DNA from: Pseudomonadota bacterium
Lineage (GTDB): Bacteria; Pseudomonadota; Gammaproteobacteria; Xanthomonadales; Xanthomonadaceae
Direction: 5' to 3'
Assembly: GCA_023399815.1 (NCBI GenBank)
Contig: JAEWOJ010000185.1
Location: 1 to 21,300 of the forward strand
Length of the DNA: 21,300 nt
A program made the translations under genes and the position numbers. Below, in pieces: positions 13,618 to 20,557 of this stretch. Below the pieces are notes generated by a model, which saw only the letters and a program-made list of their open reading frames with translations, had not been told where the DNA came from and ran no database searches. Within the stretch, counting starts at the first letter, position 1; each line of letters starts with the position of its first letter.

Positions 13618-14835
13618 TCAGCCCGGCTCTTCGGCGCTGTGGACGCCGGCCGGTTCGGCCTGCGCCACCGGCGCGCGCACGAACCTCGCCGACAGCGGCA
13701 GCGCGAAGGCGAGCCCGGCGCCCAGCGCCAGGCAGGCGCCGCCGGCGAAGGCCATCGGCAGGCCGAAGCGCGAGGCGATCACGCCGGCCAGCACCATGCC
13801 CGCGCCGATGCCCACGTCCAGCGCACAGAAATAGGTGGCCACCGCCGTGCCCCGCTGCGCATGGCCGCCGAGGTTGACCATCATCGTCTGGTAGGCCGGA
13901 TACACCACGCCGAAGCCGAACCCGGCCAGCAGGCCCGACAGGTAGTACGTTCCCGGCGCGCTCGCCCAGGCCATCAGGCCGAGGCCGGCGACGACCGCCA
14001 GGCTGCCGCCGTTGGTCGCCGACACCACCCGGCCGCCGTCGATCAGGCGCCCGGAGAACGCGCGCGAGACCATCATGCCCACCGCCATCAGGGTGAAGAA
14101 GATGCCGGTGTTGCCCACTCCCAGCTGCCTGCCGTGGATCGCGGCGAAGGCCAGCAGCATGCCGTAGCCGAGGCCGATCACCGCCAGGTTCAACGCGAGC
14201 GGGATGCCCCGCACCAGCAGGAAGCGGTCCAGCGACAGCACTGTGGCCGAGCTGTTGCGCAGCTTGCGCGGCGCGTGCACCCGCGTGGCCACCAGCAGGC
14301 CGGCCACGCCGGCGGCCACCGCCGCCTCGAAGATCGCCTGGAACGGGTAGCGATCCATCAGCCACAGGCCGGCCATCGGTCCCAGCGCCATCGCCAGGCT
14401 GCTCATCAGGCCGAAGAAGCCGATGCCTTCGCCGCGCCGCGCGGACGGGATGATGTCGATGGCCTGGGTGTTGGCCGCGGTGCTCATCACCGCGAAGGTC
14501 AGGCCGATGCCCAGCCGCACCAGCACGAAGACCAGCACCGTGTGCGCCAGCAGGTAGCCGGCGGTGAACAGCACGTAGCCCGCCAACGCCACCAGGTAGG
14601 CGTGCTTGGCGTTGCAGCGGTCGACGATGAAGCCGGAGAACGGCCGCACCAGCAGCGCGGCGATCACGTAGCTGGACAGGATCGCGCCGACCGTGGCCTC
14701 GCCGATCCGCAGCTGCTCCAGCAGGTGGAACGGCAGCGTCGGCATCAGCACGTAGAACGACATGCCCATCAGGAAGTTGGCGATGCACGCCAACAGGAAG
14801 CCCGGTGTCCACAGCGCGGGCCGGGGCATGTTCAT
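13618..14835 (-). CDS. Major facilitator superfamily transporter
   Basis: A 405-residue protein with 12 predicted membrane helices. Family marks include the loop 2-3 motif PFSGFIVDRCNAKHAYL (residues about 66-82), the helix 5-type GEGIGFFGLMSSLAMALGPMAG, and the repeated half-way motif FSGRLIDGGRVV. The overall pattern recalls YfcJ/YhhS-like drug or metabolite exporters, but the substrate cannot be told. It begins ATGAACATG; a 25-codon reading frame ends on this same ATGA, and that frame itself overlaps the argO stop. No ribosome-binding site is seen, so translation may depend on coupling from upstream. It probably shares a transcript with argO. Confidence 0.92.
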   Translation of the reverse strand: MNMPRPALWTPGFLLACIANFLMGMSFYVLMPTLPFHLLEQLRIGEATVGAILSSYVIAALLVRPFSGFIVDRCNAKHAYLVALAGYVLFTAGYLLAHTVLVFVLVRLGIGLTFAVMSTAANTQAIDIIPSARRGEGIGFFGLMSSLAMALGPMAGLWLMDRYPFQAIFEAAVAAGVAGLLVATRVHAPRKLRNSSATVLSLDRFLLVRGIPLALNLAVIGLGYGMLLAFAAIHGRQLGVGNTGIFFTLMAVGMMVSRAFSGRLIDGGRVVSATNGGSLAVVAGLGLMAWASAPGTYYLSGLLAGFGFGVVYPAYQTMMVNLGGHAQRGTAVATYFCALDVGIGAGMVLAGVIASRFGLPMAFAGGACLALGAGLAFALPLSARFVRAPVAQAEPAGVHSAEEPG

Positions 14836-14909
14836 GCGCGGGCCGCCATGCGGCCTGCCGGCGGCGGCAGACCGGCCGGCGTGCGCAGGACCCGCCGCGT
14901 CTCGCTCAT
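14832..14909 (-). CDS. Possible 25-codon mini-ORF linking argO and the MFS gene
   Basis: A frame of 25 codons (MSETRRVLRT...RMAARA). Its ATG overlaps the argO stop (TGATG at 14907-14911) and its TGA overlaps the MFS ATG (ATGA at 14832-14835). It is Arg/Ala/Pro-rich, as any frame in GC-rich DNA can be, so it may not make a functional peptide. A role in carrying ribosomes from argO to the MFS start is plausible since the latter has no ribosome-binding site. Whether it is translated is unknown. Confidence 0.25.
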   Translation of the reverse strand: MSETRRVLRTPAGLPPPAGRMAARA

Positions 14910-15544
14910 CACCCCACGCCGCGCAGCGCCAGGGTCAGCGCCAGCACGCTCAGGATCACCGCGATGGTGCCGTCGAGCACGCGCCAGGTGCCGGGCTTGT
15001 TGAACAGCGGCGCCAGCAGGCGCGCGCCCAGCCCCTGCGCGGTCAGCCACAGCGCGCTGGCGGTGACCACGCCGGCGGCGAAGGCCATGCGCGCATGGCC
15101 GAAGTTGTCGGCGATCGAGCCGATCACCACCATGTCCAGCCAGAAATGCGGGTTGATCACCGAGAACCCGGCCGCGGCCAGCATCGCCGCGCGGCGCGAG
15201 GATTCGGCGCTGTCGTCCAGCTGCATGCCGCCACCGCCGGCCATCGCCCGCCGCGCCGACTGCAGCGCGTACCAGACCAGGAAGGCGACGCCGCCCCACA
15301 GCAGCACCGTGGTCAGCCACGGCAGCTGGTCGGTCAGGGTGCGCAGGCCGGCGACGCTGGCGAAGATGAAGGCCGCGTCGATCGCGAAGCAGGTGGCGAT
15401 GACCGGGATCACGTGCTGGCGCAGGATGCCCTGACGCAGGATGAAGGCGCTCTGCGCGCCCACCACGGCGAAAAGACCGATGCCGGTACCGGCACCGCTG
15501 AGCCAGGCGCTGCTGGTGGCCTGGGCGGCTACGACGGAAAACAT
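14909..15544 (-). CDS. argO: ArgO-type LysE-family basic amino-acid exporter
   Basis: A 211-residue inner-membrane protein with about six hydrophobic segments. The first has the family signature G-x-G-L-F-A-V-V-G-A-Q-S-A-F-I-L-R-Q-G (residues 21-39; GAQNAFVLRQG in E. coli ArgO, with Ser for Asn here). A second signature, AGFSVINPHFWLDMVVIG, matches the mid-protein NP-x-x-x-x-D motif. The family exports arginine, lysine or toxic analogues such as canavanine. Divergent argP, its usual activator, lies 146 bp away, which strongly supports the call. The ATG at 15544 has only a distant AAGG (13 nt) upstream, and its leader is pyrimidine-rich. A mini-ORF and an MFS transporter follow in overlapping fashion. 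Confidence 0.92.
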   Translation of the reverse strand: MFSVVAAQATSSAWLSGAGTGIGLFAVVGAQSAFILRQGILRQHVIPVIATCFAIDAAFIFASVAGLRTLTDQLPWLTTVLLWGGVAFLVWYALQSARRAMAGGGGMQLDDSAESSRRAAMLAAAGFSVINPHFWLDMVVIGSIADNFGHARMAFAAGVVTASALWLTAQGLGARLLAPLFNKPGTWRVLDGTIAVILSVLALTLALRGVG

Positions 15545-15690
15545 GGGGGAGACTTGCCTTGCTGCGGAATGGGGAAGGCGGAACCCCAAGGGGAGAGAGG
15601 ACCAAGGGGCCGCCGACGGGCGATATTGTCGCAATGCAGCATAAGAAAGTGGAGCTAAACTTATTAAACCGTCATTAGCAATGCTTAATC
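15545..15690. promoter_or_regulatory. argO/argP divergent control region
   Basis: Bases 15621-15690 are strikingly AT-rich for this window. Two dyads are visible: ATTGTCGCAAT at 15625-15635 (ATTG-N3-CAAT) and ATTAGCAATGCTTAAT at 15674-15689 (ATTA...TAAT). GCTAAACT at 15654-15661 is a likely argP -10, 29 nt before its ATG. Minus-strand GACAAT at 15625-15630 is a possible argO -10, giving about an 80-nt leader with CCCCAAGGGG (15583-15592). LysR-type regulators commonly bind such regions; the exact ArgP site is inference. Confidence 0.5.
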
Positions 15691-16596
15691 ATGCGCATCG
15701 ACCATGCCCAGCTCCGCGCCCTGGCCGCGGTGATCCGCGAAGGCAGCTTCGAGCGCGCCGCCCTGTCGCTGAACGTCACCGCCTCGGCGGTGTCGCAGCG
15801 GATCAAGGCGCTGGAGGAGCGCGTCGGCAAGCTGCTGGTCAAGCGCACCAGCCCCACCGAGGCCACCGCCGAGGGCCAGGTGATGGTGCAGCTGGCCGAG
15901 CAGACCGCCCTGCTGGAACGCGATGCCTTCGAGCGCATCGGCCTGTCCGACGCCGACCTGCCGCGGGCCAGCATCGCGGTGGCGGTGAACCACGACAGCA
16001 TGGAGACCTGGTTCCCGGAGGCGGCGCTGGCCTTCGCCCGGGTCAGCAGCACCACGCTGGACCTGCACACCGAGGACCAGGACCACACCGCCGCGCTGCT
16101 GCGCCAGGGCGCGGTGCTGGGCGCGGTCACCACCCTGGCCGAGCCGGTGCAGGGCTGCCAGATCCACGCGCTGGGCAGCATGCGCTACGCCGCCACCTGC
16201 ACCCCGGAATTCCATGCCCGCCATTTCGCCCGCGGCGTCACCGCGCTGGCGCTGGCGCAGGCGCCGGTGCTGGTGTTCAACCGCAAGGACGACCTGCAGG
16301 CGCGCTACGCCCAGCGCCTGACCGGCTCGCAGCAGCCGCTGGACGCGCCGACCTGGTGGATTCCCTCCACCCGCGCCTTCGTCCACGCCAATCTCGGCGG
16401 CCTGGGCTGGACCATGAATCCGCTGCCGCTGGTGCGCCGCCACCTGGACAGCGGACGCCTGGTCTACGTCAAGGCGCGCGCCTGGGAGGACATTCCGCTG
16501 TACTGGCAGCACTGGAAGGGCGAGGTCGCCTCCATGGCGCTGCTCACCCGCGCCATCCTGCAGGCGTCCTCGACCCTGATCCGCAAGCGCCGTTGA
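15691..16596 (+). CDS. argP: ArgP-type LysR-family transcriptional regulator
   Basis: A 301-residue LysR-type regulator. The N-terminal winged helix-turn-helix spans residues 3-60 (LRALAAVIREGSFERAALSLNVTASAVSQRIKALEERVGKLLVKR); V-S-Q-R-I-K-x-L-E in the recognition helix is typical of ArgP/LysG. The C-terminal effector domain (about 90-290) keeps the family stretches VAVNHDSMETWFPEA and GLGWTMNPLPLV. ArgP activates argO when arginine (or canavanine) is bound and is held inactive by lysine in E. coli; the same wiring is inferred here from the divergent argO. ATG at 15691, with no strong ribosome-binding site. It ends 15 bases from the convergent outer-membrane protein gene. Confidence 0.94.
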   Translation: MRIDHAQLRALAAVIREGSFERAALSLNVTASAVSQRIKALEERVGKLLVKRTSPTEATAEGQVMVQLAEQTALLERDAFERIGLSDADLPRASIAVAVNHDSMETWFPEAALAFARVSSTTLDLHTEDQDHTAALLRQGAVLGAVTTLAEPVQGCQIHALGSMRYAATCTPEFHARHFARGVTALALAQAPVLVFNRKDDLQARYAQRLTGSQQPLDAPTWWIPSTRAFVHANLGGLGWTMNPLPLVRRHLDSGRLVYVKARAWEDIPLYWQHWKGEVASMALLTRAILQASSTLIRKRR

Positions 16597-16611
16597 GCGG
16601 CCCTGGGCGCC

Positions 16612-17361
16612 TCAGTCGAAATACAGCGCCAGCCCGATGCCGCCCTGCCAATCGGCGGTCCGGTCGTCCAGGCCGCGCAGGAAGGACGCATCCAGTTGCA
16701 GCCGCGGCGTCGCCATCCAGGTCAGTCCGGCACCGGCCGCGCGCATGTGCCGGGCGTCGTTGCCGTAGCCGGCTTCGACATAGGCCGCCACGTCCTCGCC
16801 CAGGGCGAAGCCGTAGCTGGGCGAGAACAGCCAGCCGCTGCCGCCGTCGCCCCATTGCCGGTCGGCGTACAGCGCCAGGCTGGTATCGGCCGGCAGGGCC
16901 CAGGCCACGGTGACGCCCGCATCGCGGGTGTATCCGCCAGCGCCCAGCGGGACGCGTCCCCAGGGCAGCGTGGTGCCGAGCTTGAACGCGACCGTCAGGG
17001 TGTCGCTGGCCAGCGCCGGCGCCCACTTCAGGGCGAGGCTGCCATCGCCGCCGCCGTCGGCACGCTCGCGCAGGCCGCTGCCGCGGACGCGCTGGCCGCT
17101 CCAGCTGTCCGCGCCCAGCTGCAGTTCCAGCGTCCGCGACACGCCCAGCCGCAGCAGGGTATCGGCGGCCCAGGTGGTGGTGGTCGCGCCGCCGCTGCGG
17201 TCGCGGCTGCCATCCGGCAGGCCCTGCTCCCAGGCGGACACGCCCCTGCCCACCGTGCTGGCGGAAAAGCCGATGCCGGGCCGGTCATACGCCGGCGCCT
17301 GCGCCGCATGCGCGCCGGCACAGGCCAGCATCAACGACAGCCCGATCAGCCCCTTGCCCAT
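16612..17361 (-). CDS. Exported outer-membrane-type protein (MetA-pathway/transporter-like beta barrel)
   Basis: A 249-residue protein with a Sec signal peptide (residues 1-19, ending AHA). The mature part alternates short amphipathic beta strands with Gly/Asp turns and ends in aromatic-rich GGIGLALYFD; the terminal strand ending in Phe-Asp fits an outer-membrane barrel only loosely. Segments such as TLLRLGVSRTLELQLGAD, LALKWAPALASDTLTVAFKLGTTLP and SPSYGFALGEDVAAYVEAGYG recall the 'putative MetA-pathway of phenol degradation' transporter family (PF13557), despite its name not a proven phenol gene. The ATG at 17361 is preferred over 17376 because GGAG lies 9 nt upstream. The M14 peptidase gene is 51 bases upstream on the same strand; a CGTACACT -10 lies between. 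Confidence 0.75.
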   Translation of the reverse strand: MGKGLIGLSLMLACAGAHAAQAPAYDRPGIGFSASTVGRGVSAWEQGLPDGSRDRSGGATTTTWAADTLLRLGVSRTLELQLGADSWSGQRVRGSGLRERADGGGDGSLALKWAPALASDTLTVAFKLGTTLPWGRVPLGAGGYTRDAGVTVAWALPADTSLALYADRQWGDGGSGWLFSPSYGFALGEDVAAYVEAGYGNDARHMRAAGAGLTWMATPRLQLDASFLRGLDDRTADWQGGIGLALYFD

Positions 17362-17391
17362 CCCGCAGCGCTCCATTCCCCTGGTTGCGGC

Positions 17392-17399
17392 AGTGTACG
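17392..17399 (-). promoter_or_regulatory. Candidate -10 element (CGTACACT) for the outer-membrane-type gene
   Basis: Minus-strand TACACT, 30 nt before the ATG at 17361, in the 51-bp gap after the M14 gene. No clear -35; read-through from the M14 gene is also possible. Confidence 0.35.
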
Positions 17400-17412
17400 C
17401 AGGCCGGACTGG

Positions 17413-18330
17413 TCAGCGCTGCGCCAGCGCATGCTCCAGGCCACCGCGGACCGCCGCCACCTGGGCGTCGTCGCACTGCTCGGGCGTGGCGCGCGGGCTG
17501 TCCGGGTAGACCTCGGTGGTGGTGGTGTAGCGCGCGCCGGTGATGCCCGCGCACAGGCCCAGCGCCTTGAGCGGGTATTCGATGACGCCGTGCGCCACCA
17601 CCGGCGAGCCGATGATCCGCCCCTGCGCGTCCGGCGGCGCGATGTGGGTGACCCTGGCCACCTCGGCGATCACCGCCTGCTGGAACGCCGGCTGCGGGTT
17701 CTCGCTGTCGTCCACCAGATAGAAGCCGTCGGGAATCCCGTCCGGCTCGAACGGCTTGCCGTCGCGCGCGGCAAGCGCCGGGCGGAACTCGCCCTCGTCG
17801 CTGTCGGTGGTCTCGTGCAGGTCGATGTGCATCAGGAAGCGCCCGGCCAGCGGCCGCACCAGCGCCATCAGCGCCGCCGATTCCGGGGCCGGGCTGTCGG
17901 CGGTGAAATTGCGGTTCGGGTCCAGCGCCAGCGCGTTCCAGCGCTGGATGCGCTCGTAGCCCCATGGACTGACGCAGGGCGCGACCAGCAGGTTGCAGCG
18001 GCCGGCGTAATCGGCCGCGTGCTGGCCGACGAACTTCAGCGCGCCCTGCACGCCGCTGGTTTCGTAGCCGTGCACGCCGCCGCTCACCAGCGCCACCGGC
18101 AGGGCGTCGTCCCAGTTCCGGCTGCGGATCGCCAGCAGTGGATAACGGCCGGAGGGATAGTCGAGTTCACCGTACTGCGCCACGTCGAAGCGGTCGCGCA
18201 GCGCGTCGATCCTGGCCAGCACGTCCTGCGCGTAGCTGCGCCGCACCGTCTGCCGCGCCAGCCATTGCGCCTTTTCCGCGGCGCCCCACGGCTGGCCGGG
18301 GGTTCCGATGGGGTAGAAGGCAGTGGCCAT
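17413..18330 (-). CDS. M14-family zinc metallocarboxypeptidase-like protein (REP34-like group)
   Basis: A 305-residue protein without a signal peptide. The M14 zinc site is present: His87 and Glu90 in GGVHGYETSG, His172 in MHIDLHETTDSDE. The substrate-binding DPNRNF (137-142) and a late Glu273 in TTTTEVYPDS, the likely catalytic base, are also there. The VHGYETSGVQGA and Arg-Asn-Phe pattern suits the M14 subgroup that includes REP34 and succinylglutamate-desuccinylase-like proteins. Carboxypeptidase activity on peptides or on cell-wall fragments is possible but not shown. ATG at 18330 with GAGG 7 nt upstream; GCTAGAGT -10 lies 31 nt upstream. Possibly co-transcribed with the exported protein that follows. 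Confidence 0.87.
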   Translation of the reverse strand: MATAFYPIGTPGQPWGAAEKAQWLARQTVRRSYAQDVLARIDALRDRFDVAQYGELDYPSGRYPLLAIRSRNWDDALPVALVSGGVHGYETSGVQGALKFVGQHAADYAGRCNLLVAPCVSPWGYERIQRWNALALDPNRNFTADSPAPESAALMALVRPLAGRFLMHIDLHETTDSDEGEFRPALAARDGKPFEPDGIPDGFYLVDDSENPQPAFQQAVIAEVARVTHIAPPDAQGRIIGSPVVAHGVIEYPLKALGLCAGITGARYTTTTEVYPDSPRATPEQCDDAQVAAVRGGLEHALAQR

Positions 18331-18361
18331 GGCGGTTCCTCGTTGTTGCGGACAGGCGCGC

Positions 18362-18369
18362 ACTCTAGC
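18362..18369 (-). promoter_or_regulatory. Candidate -10 element (GCTAGAGT) for the M14 peptidase gene
   Basis: Minus-strand GCTAGAGTGCGCGC closely resembles the GCTAGGATGCGCGC box of clsC, and lies 31 nt before the ATG at 18330. The adjacent REP pair begins 14 bp away. Confidence 0.45.
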
Positions 18370-18382
18370 AAGCCGCCCACCG

Positions 18383-18454
18383 GTAATGCCGGCCGCTGGC
18401 CGGCAACCGCGGGAATCTCCGGATGCGAGGCTGCCGGCCAGCGGCCGGCACTAC
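18383..18454. repeat. SMAG-like REP pair, family C (inverted)
   Basis: Two units facing each other: GTAATGCCGGCCGC... at 18383-18405 (GTAG mutated to GTAA) and the reverse unit ...GCGGCCGGCACTAC at 18432-18454, each with its own hairpin (GCCGGCC-GCT-GGCCGGC type), 26 bp apart. Stenotrophomonas SMAG elements have this form. It lies within the 311-bp gene-free stretch 18331-18641, which is almost wholly repeats. Confidence 0.85.
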
Positions 18455-18464
18455 CGGGATGTTC

Positions 18465-18537
18465 GCAGGTCGGGGTTACCGCCCTAACGGCTTCGCCATG
18501 TGCCGATACGAACGTCGGAGACGTAGCCCCGACCTGC
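18465..18537. repeat. Inverted repeat, family D (CCCCGACCTGC ends)
   Basis: GCAGGTCGGGGTTAC at 18465-18479 pairs with GTAGCCCCGACCTGC at 18523-18537 (14 of 15 bases), around 43 bp of unrelated sequence. It sits between two family C pairs and shares its termini with the element at 21190-21233. Confidence 0.8.
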
Positions 18538-18566
18538 GGCTCTGCCCGGAAAACATCCGTTCCAAG

Positions 18567-18638
18567 GTAGTGACGGCCGCTGGCCGGCAACCGCAGGAAG
18601 CTAAGAATGCGAAGCTGCCGGCCAGCGGCCGGCACTAC
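18567..18638. repeat. SMAG-like REP pair, family C (inverted)
   Basis: GTAGTGACGGCCGC... at 18567-18589 and the reverse unit ending GCGGCCGGCACTAC at 18616-18638, 26 bp apart: the same geometry as the pair at 18383-18454. It ends 3 bases from the yihG stop codon (18642-18644), so it forms the 3' end of that message. Confidence 0.85.
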
Positions 18639-18641
18639 CGG

Positions 18642-19526
18642 TCAGCGCGCCTGCTCGAGCAGCGTGGCGATGTCCTCGTCCTTCTGCTGCCACAGGCCGT
18701 TCATCCATTGCTGGAAGCGCGCGCGGAAGGCGCGGTCGCCCTGGTAGTCGCCGCCGGCCAGTTCGGCCGGGATCGGCCACTGCCGCACCAGCACCTTCAC
18801 CTCCGGGACGCGGTCGGCCATCAGGTCCAGCATCGACGGGATGCCCTTGGGATAGACGATGGTCACGTCCAGCAGCGCGTGCAGGCCCTTCCCCATCGCG
18901 TCCAGCACGAAGGCCACGCCGCCGGACTTGGGCTTGAGCAGGTGGCGGAACGGCGAGGCCTGGGCGTCGTGCTTGGCGCGGGTGAAGCGGGTGCCCTCGA
19001 CGAAGTTCATCACCGCCACCGGGATGTCGCGGAACTTCGCGCAGGCGCGCCGCGTCACCTCCATGTCGCGCCGGCCCAGTTCCGGGTTCCTGGTGATCTG
19101 CTTGCGGCTGTAGCGGCCCATGAACGGGAAATCCAGCGCCCACCACGCCAGCCCCAGCACCGGCACCCAGAACAGCGAGCGCTTGAGGAAGAAGCGCAGC
19201 AGCGGGATGCGGCGGTTGAACACCTTCTGCAGCACCAGGATGTCCACCCAGCTCTGGTGGTTGGCCAGCACCAGGTAGTGCCCGTCGCGCGCCAGCGCGG
19301 CGTCGCCGCCGACCTCGAAGCGGGTACGGGTGAAGGCGCCCATCATCGCGCTGTTGGCGCCGATCCAGCTCTCAGCCAGCCCGGTCAGCAACGGGTTGCA
19401 GGCGCGCCGCACCGCCGCCAGCGGCAGCAGCGCCTTGAACAGCGCCACCGCGAACAGCGGCACGCAATGCAGCAGCGTGTTGAGGGCGATCAGCAGCAGG
19501 ATCGGGACGATGCGGAACCATTTCAT
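18642..19526 (-). CDS. yihG: YihG-type 1-acylglycerol-3-phosphate acyltransferase
   Basis: A 294-residue inner-membrane acyltransferase of the PlsC superfamily. It has an N-terminal hydrophobic region (about residues 5-38), the catalytic H-x4-D motif at H90...D95 (LANHQSWVDI), RRIPLLRFFLKRSLFWVPVLGLAWWALDFPFMGRYSR, and the substrate motif E-G-T-R at 177-180 (NFVEGTRFT). It agrees throughout with E. coli YihG, including the end QWMNGLWQQKDEDIATL. YihG acylates lysophosphatidic acid and influences membrane fatty-acid makeup, with a preference for unsaturated chains reported in E. coli; that preference is not readable here. ATG at 19526. A GCTACCCT -10 lies 49 nt upstream, divergent from the GGDEF gene. 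Confidence 0.93.
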   Translation of the reverse strand: MKWFRIVPILLLIALNTLLHCVPLFAVALFKALLPLAAVRRACNPLLTGLAESWIGANSAMMGAFTRTRFEVGGDAALARDGHYLVLANHQSWVDILVLQKVFNRRIPLLRFFLKRSLFWVPVLGLAWWALDFPFMGRYSRKQITRNPELGRRDMEVTRRACAKFRDIPVAVMNFVEGTRFTRAKHDAQASPFRHLLKPKSGGVAFVLDAMGKGLHALLDVTIVYPKGIPSMLDLMADRVPEVKVLVRQWPIPAELAGGDYQGDRAFRARFQQWMNGLWQQKDEDIATLLEQAR

Positions 19527-19575
19527 GGGGAATATCTCGCGCGGGCGGACCGGCGCCGCCATCGAAAAGCGGCAC

Positions 19576-19583
19576 AGGGTAGC
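19576..19583 (-). promoter_or_regulatory. Candidate -10 element (GCTACCCT) for yihG
   Basis: Minus-strand GCTACCCT, 49 nt before the yihG ATG. It closely resembles GTTACCCT before rnt. No clear -35. Confidence 0.4.
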
Positions 19584-19664
19584 AAACGCCGCCGCTTCCC
19601 CCTTCCGCCGGACACCCGGCCCGGCGTAATAATTCCCCATCGCCCCCGCATCGCCGTATCCCGC

Positions 19665-20516
19665 ATGCCACTGAAGCTGCCGCCCCTGGGCGAGATCCTC
19701 GACCTGCTGCCCGACGTCGTGTGCGTGGTCGATCCGGAGGGCCGCTACCTGGCGGTCAACGCCGCCTTCGAGCAGGTCTTCGGCTATCGCCCGGACGACA
19801 TCCTGGGCCGCTGCATGATCGAACTGGTCCATCCCGAGGACCGCTCCGTCACCGGGCAGGCGGTGCAGCGGGTCATGGAAGGCCGGCCGCTGCCGAACTT
19901 CCGCAATCGCTACGTCCACCGCGACGGGCGCGTGGTGGACATGCAGTGGTCGGCCAAATGGCTGCCCGACTACGGCGTGCGCATCGCCGTCGGCCACCAG
20001 GTCACCGAACTGCGCGACCTGGAGCGCCGGCTGGAGTTCATGGCCGGGCACGACCCGCTCACCAGCCTGCCCAACCGCTACCGGCTGCGCGAGGAGCTGG
20101 AACGGGCCATCGGCGATGGCAGGAAGGCGCTGGCGGTGCTGTACCTGGACCTGGACGGCTTCAAGGCCATCAACGACCACCACGGCCATGCGCAGGGCGA
20201 CCACCTGCTGTGCGAGACCGCCGACCGGCTGCGGCGGGCGCTGCGCCACGGCGACTTCATCGCCCGCGTCGGCGGCGACGAGTTCGTGGTGCTGCTGCCG
20301 GGCTGCGCCAGCCGCGACGACGCGCGCGCGGTGGCCGATGCCCTGCAGGCCGGGCTGGACGCCAGCGCGGCGCCGTCGCCGTTCTCCCGCATCGGCGTCA
20401 GCATCGGCGTGGCCTGCTGTCCGGCCGACGGCGGCGATGCGGAAACCCTGCTGCGCAGCGCCGATGCCGACATGTACGCGATCAAGCACCGCCGCCGCGC
20501 GCCGGCGGCGTCCTGA
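19665..20516 (+). CDS. PAS-GGDEF diguanylate cyclase
   Basis: A 283-residue cytosolic protein. The N-terminal PAS domain (about residues 8-118) reads ILDLLPDVVCVVDPEGRYLAVNAAFEQVFGYRPDDILGRCMIELVHPEDR, followed by a PAC-type segment. A short helix (RDLERRLEFMAGHDPLTSLPNR) leads into a GGDEF domain (about 125-278). The active-site motif G-G-D-E-F is perfect at 203-207, and the inhibitory I-site R-x-x-D (RHGD, 194-197) lies five residues before it. It should therefore make c-di-GMP from two GTP and be product-inhibited. The PAS ligand is unknown. A weak AATAAT -10 lies 31 nt before the ATG. It lies divergent from yihG and upstream of rnt, which seems to have its own promoter. Confidence 0.95.
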   Translation: MPLKLPPLGEILDLLPDVVCVVDPEGRYLAVNAAFEQVFGYRPDDILGRCMIELVHPEDRSVTGQAVQRVMEGRPLPNFRNRYVHRDGRVVDMQWSAKWLPDYGVRIAVGHQVTELRDLERRLEFMAGHDPLTSLPNRYRLREELERAIGDGRKALAVLYLDLDGFKAINDHHGHAQGDHLLCETADRLRRALRHGDFIARVGGDEFVVLLPGCASRDDARAVADALQAGLDASAAPSPFSRIGVSIGVACCPADGGDAETLLRSADADMYAIKHRRRAPAAS

Positions 20517-20543
20517 GGGACGCAGGACCGGCGCGGCCCCTCT

Positions 20544-20551
20544 GTTACCCT
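20544..20551 (+). promoter_or_regulatory. Candidate -10 element (GTTACCCT) for rnt, possible leaderless start
   Basis: TACCCT ends 6 nt before the rnt ATG at 20558, the same geometry as clsC. No ribosome-binding site lies between. Confidence 0.4.
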
Positions 20552-20557
20552 AGCGCG

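Noticed and set aside
18383..18638. CRISPR-like array
   Set aside because: Repeats are palindromic, in alternating orientation, with unequal spacers and no cas genes; they are REP elements.
18423..19664. Upstream extension of the GGDEF protein across the REP cluster and antisense to yihG
   Set aside because: The extra residues are a translation of repeats and of the yihG antisense strand; the PAS domain starts at the ATG at 19665.
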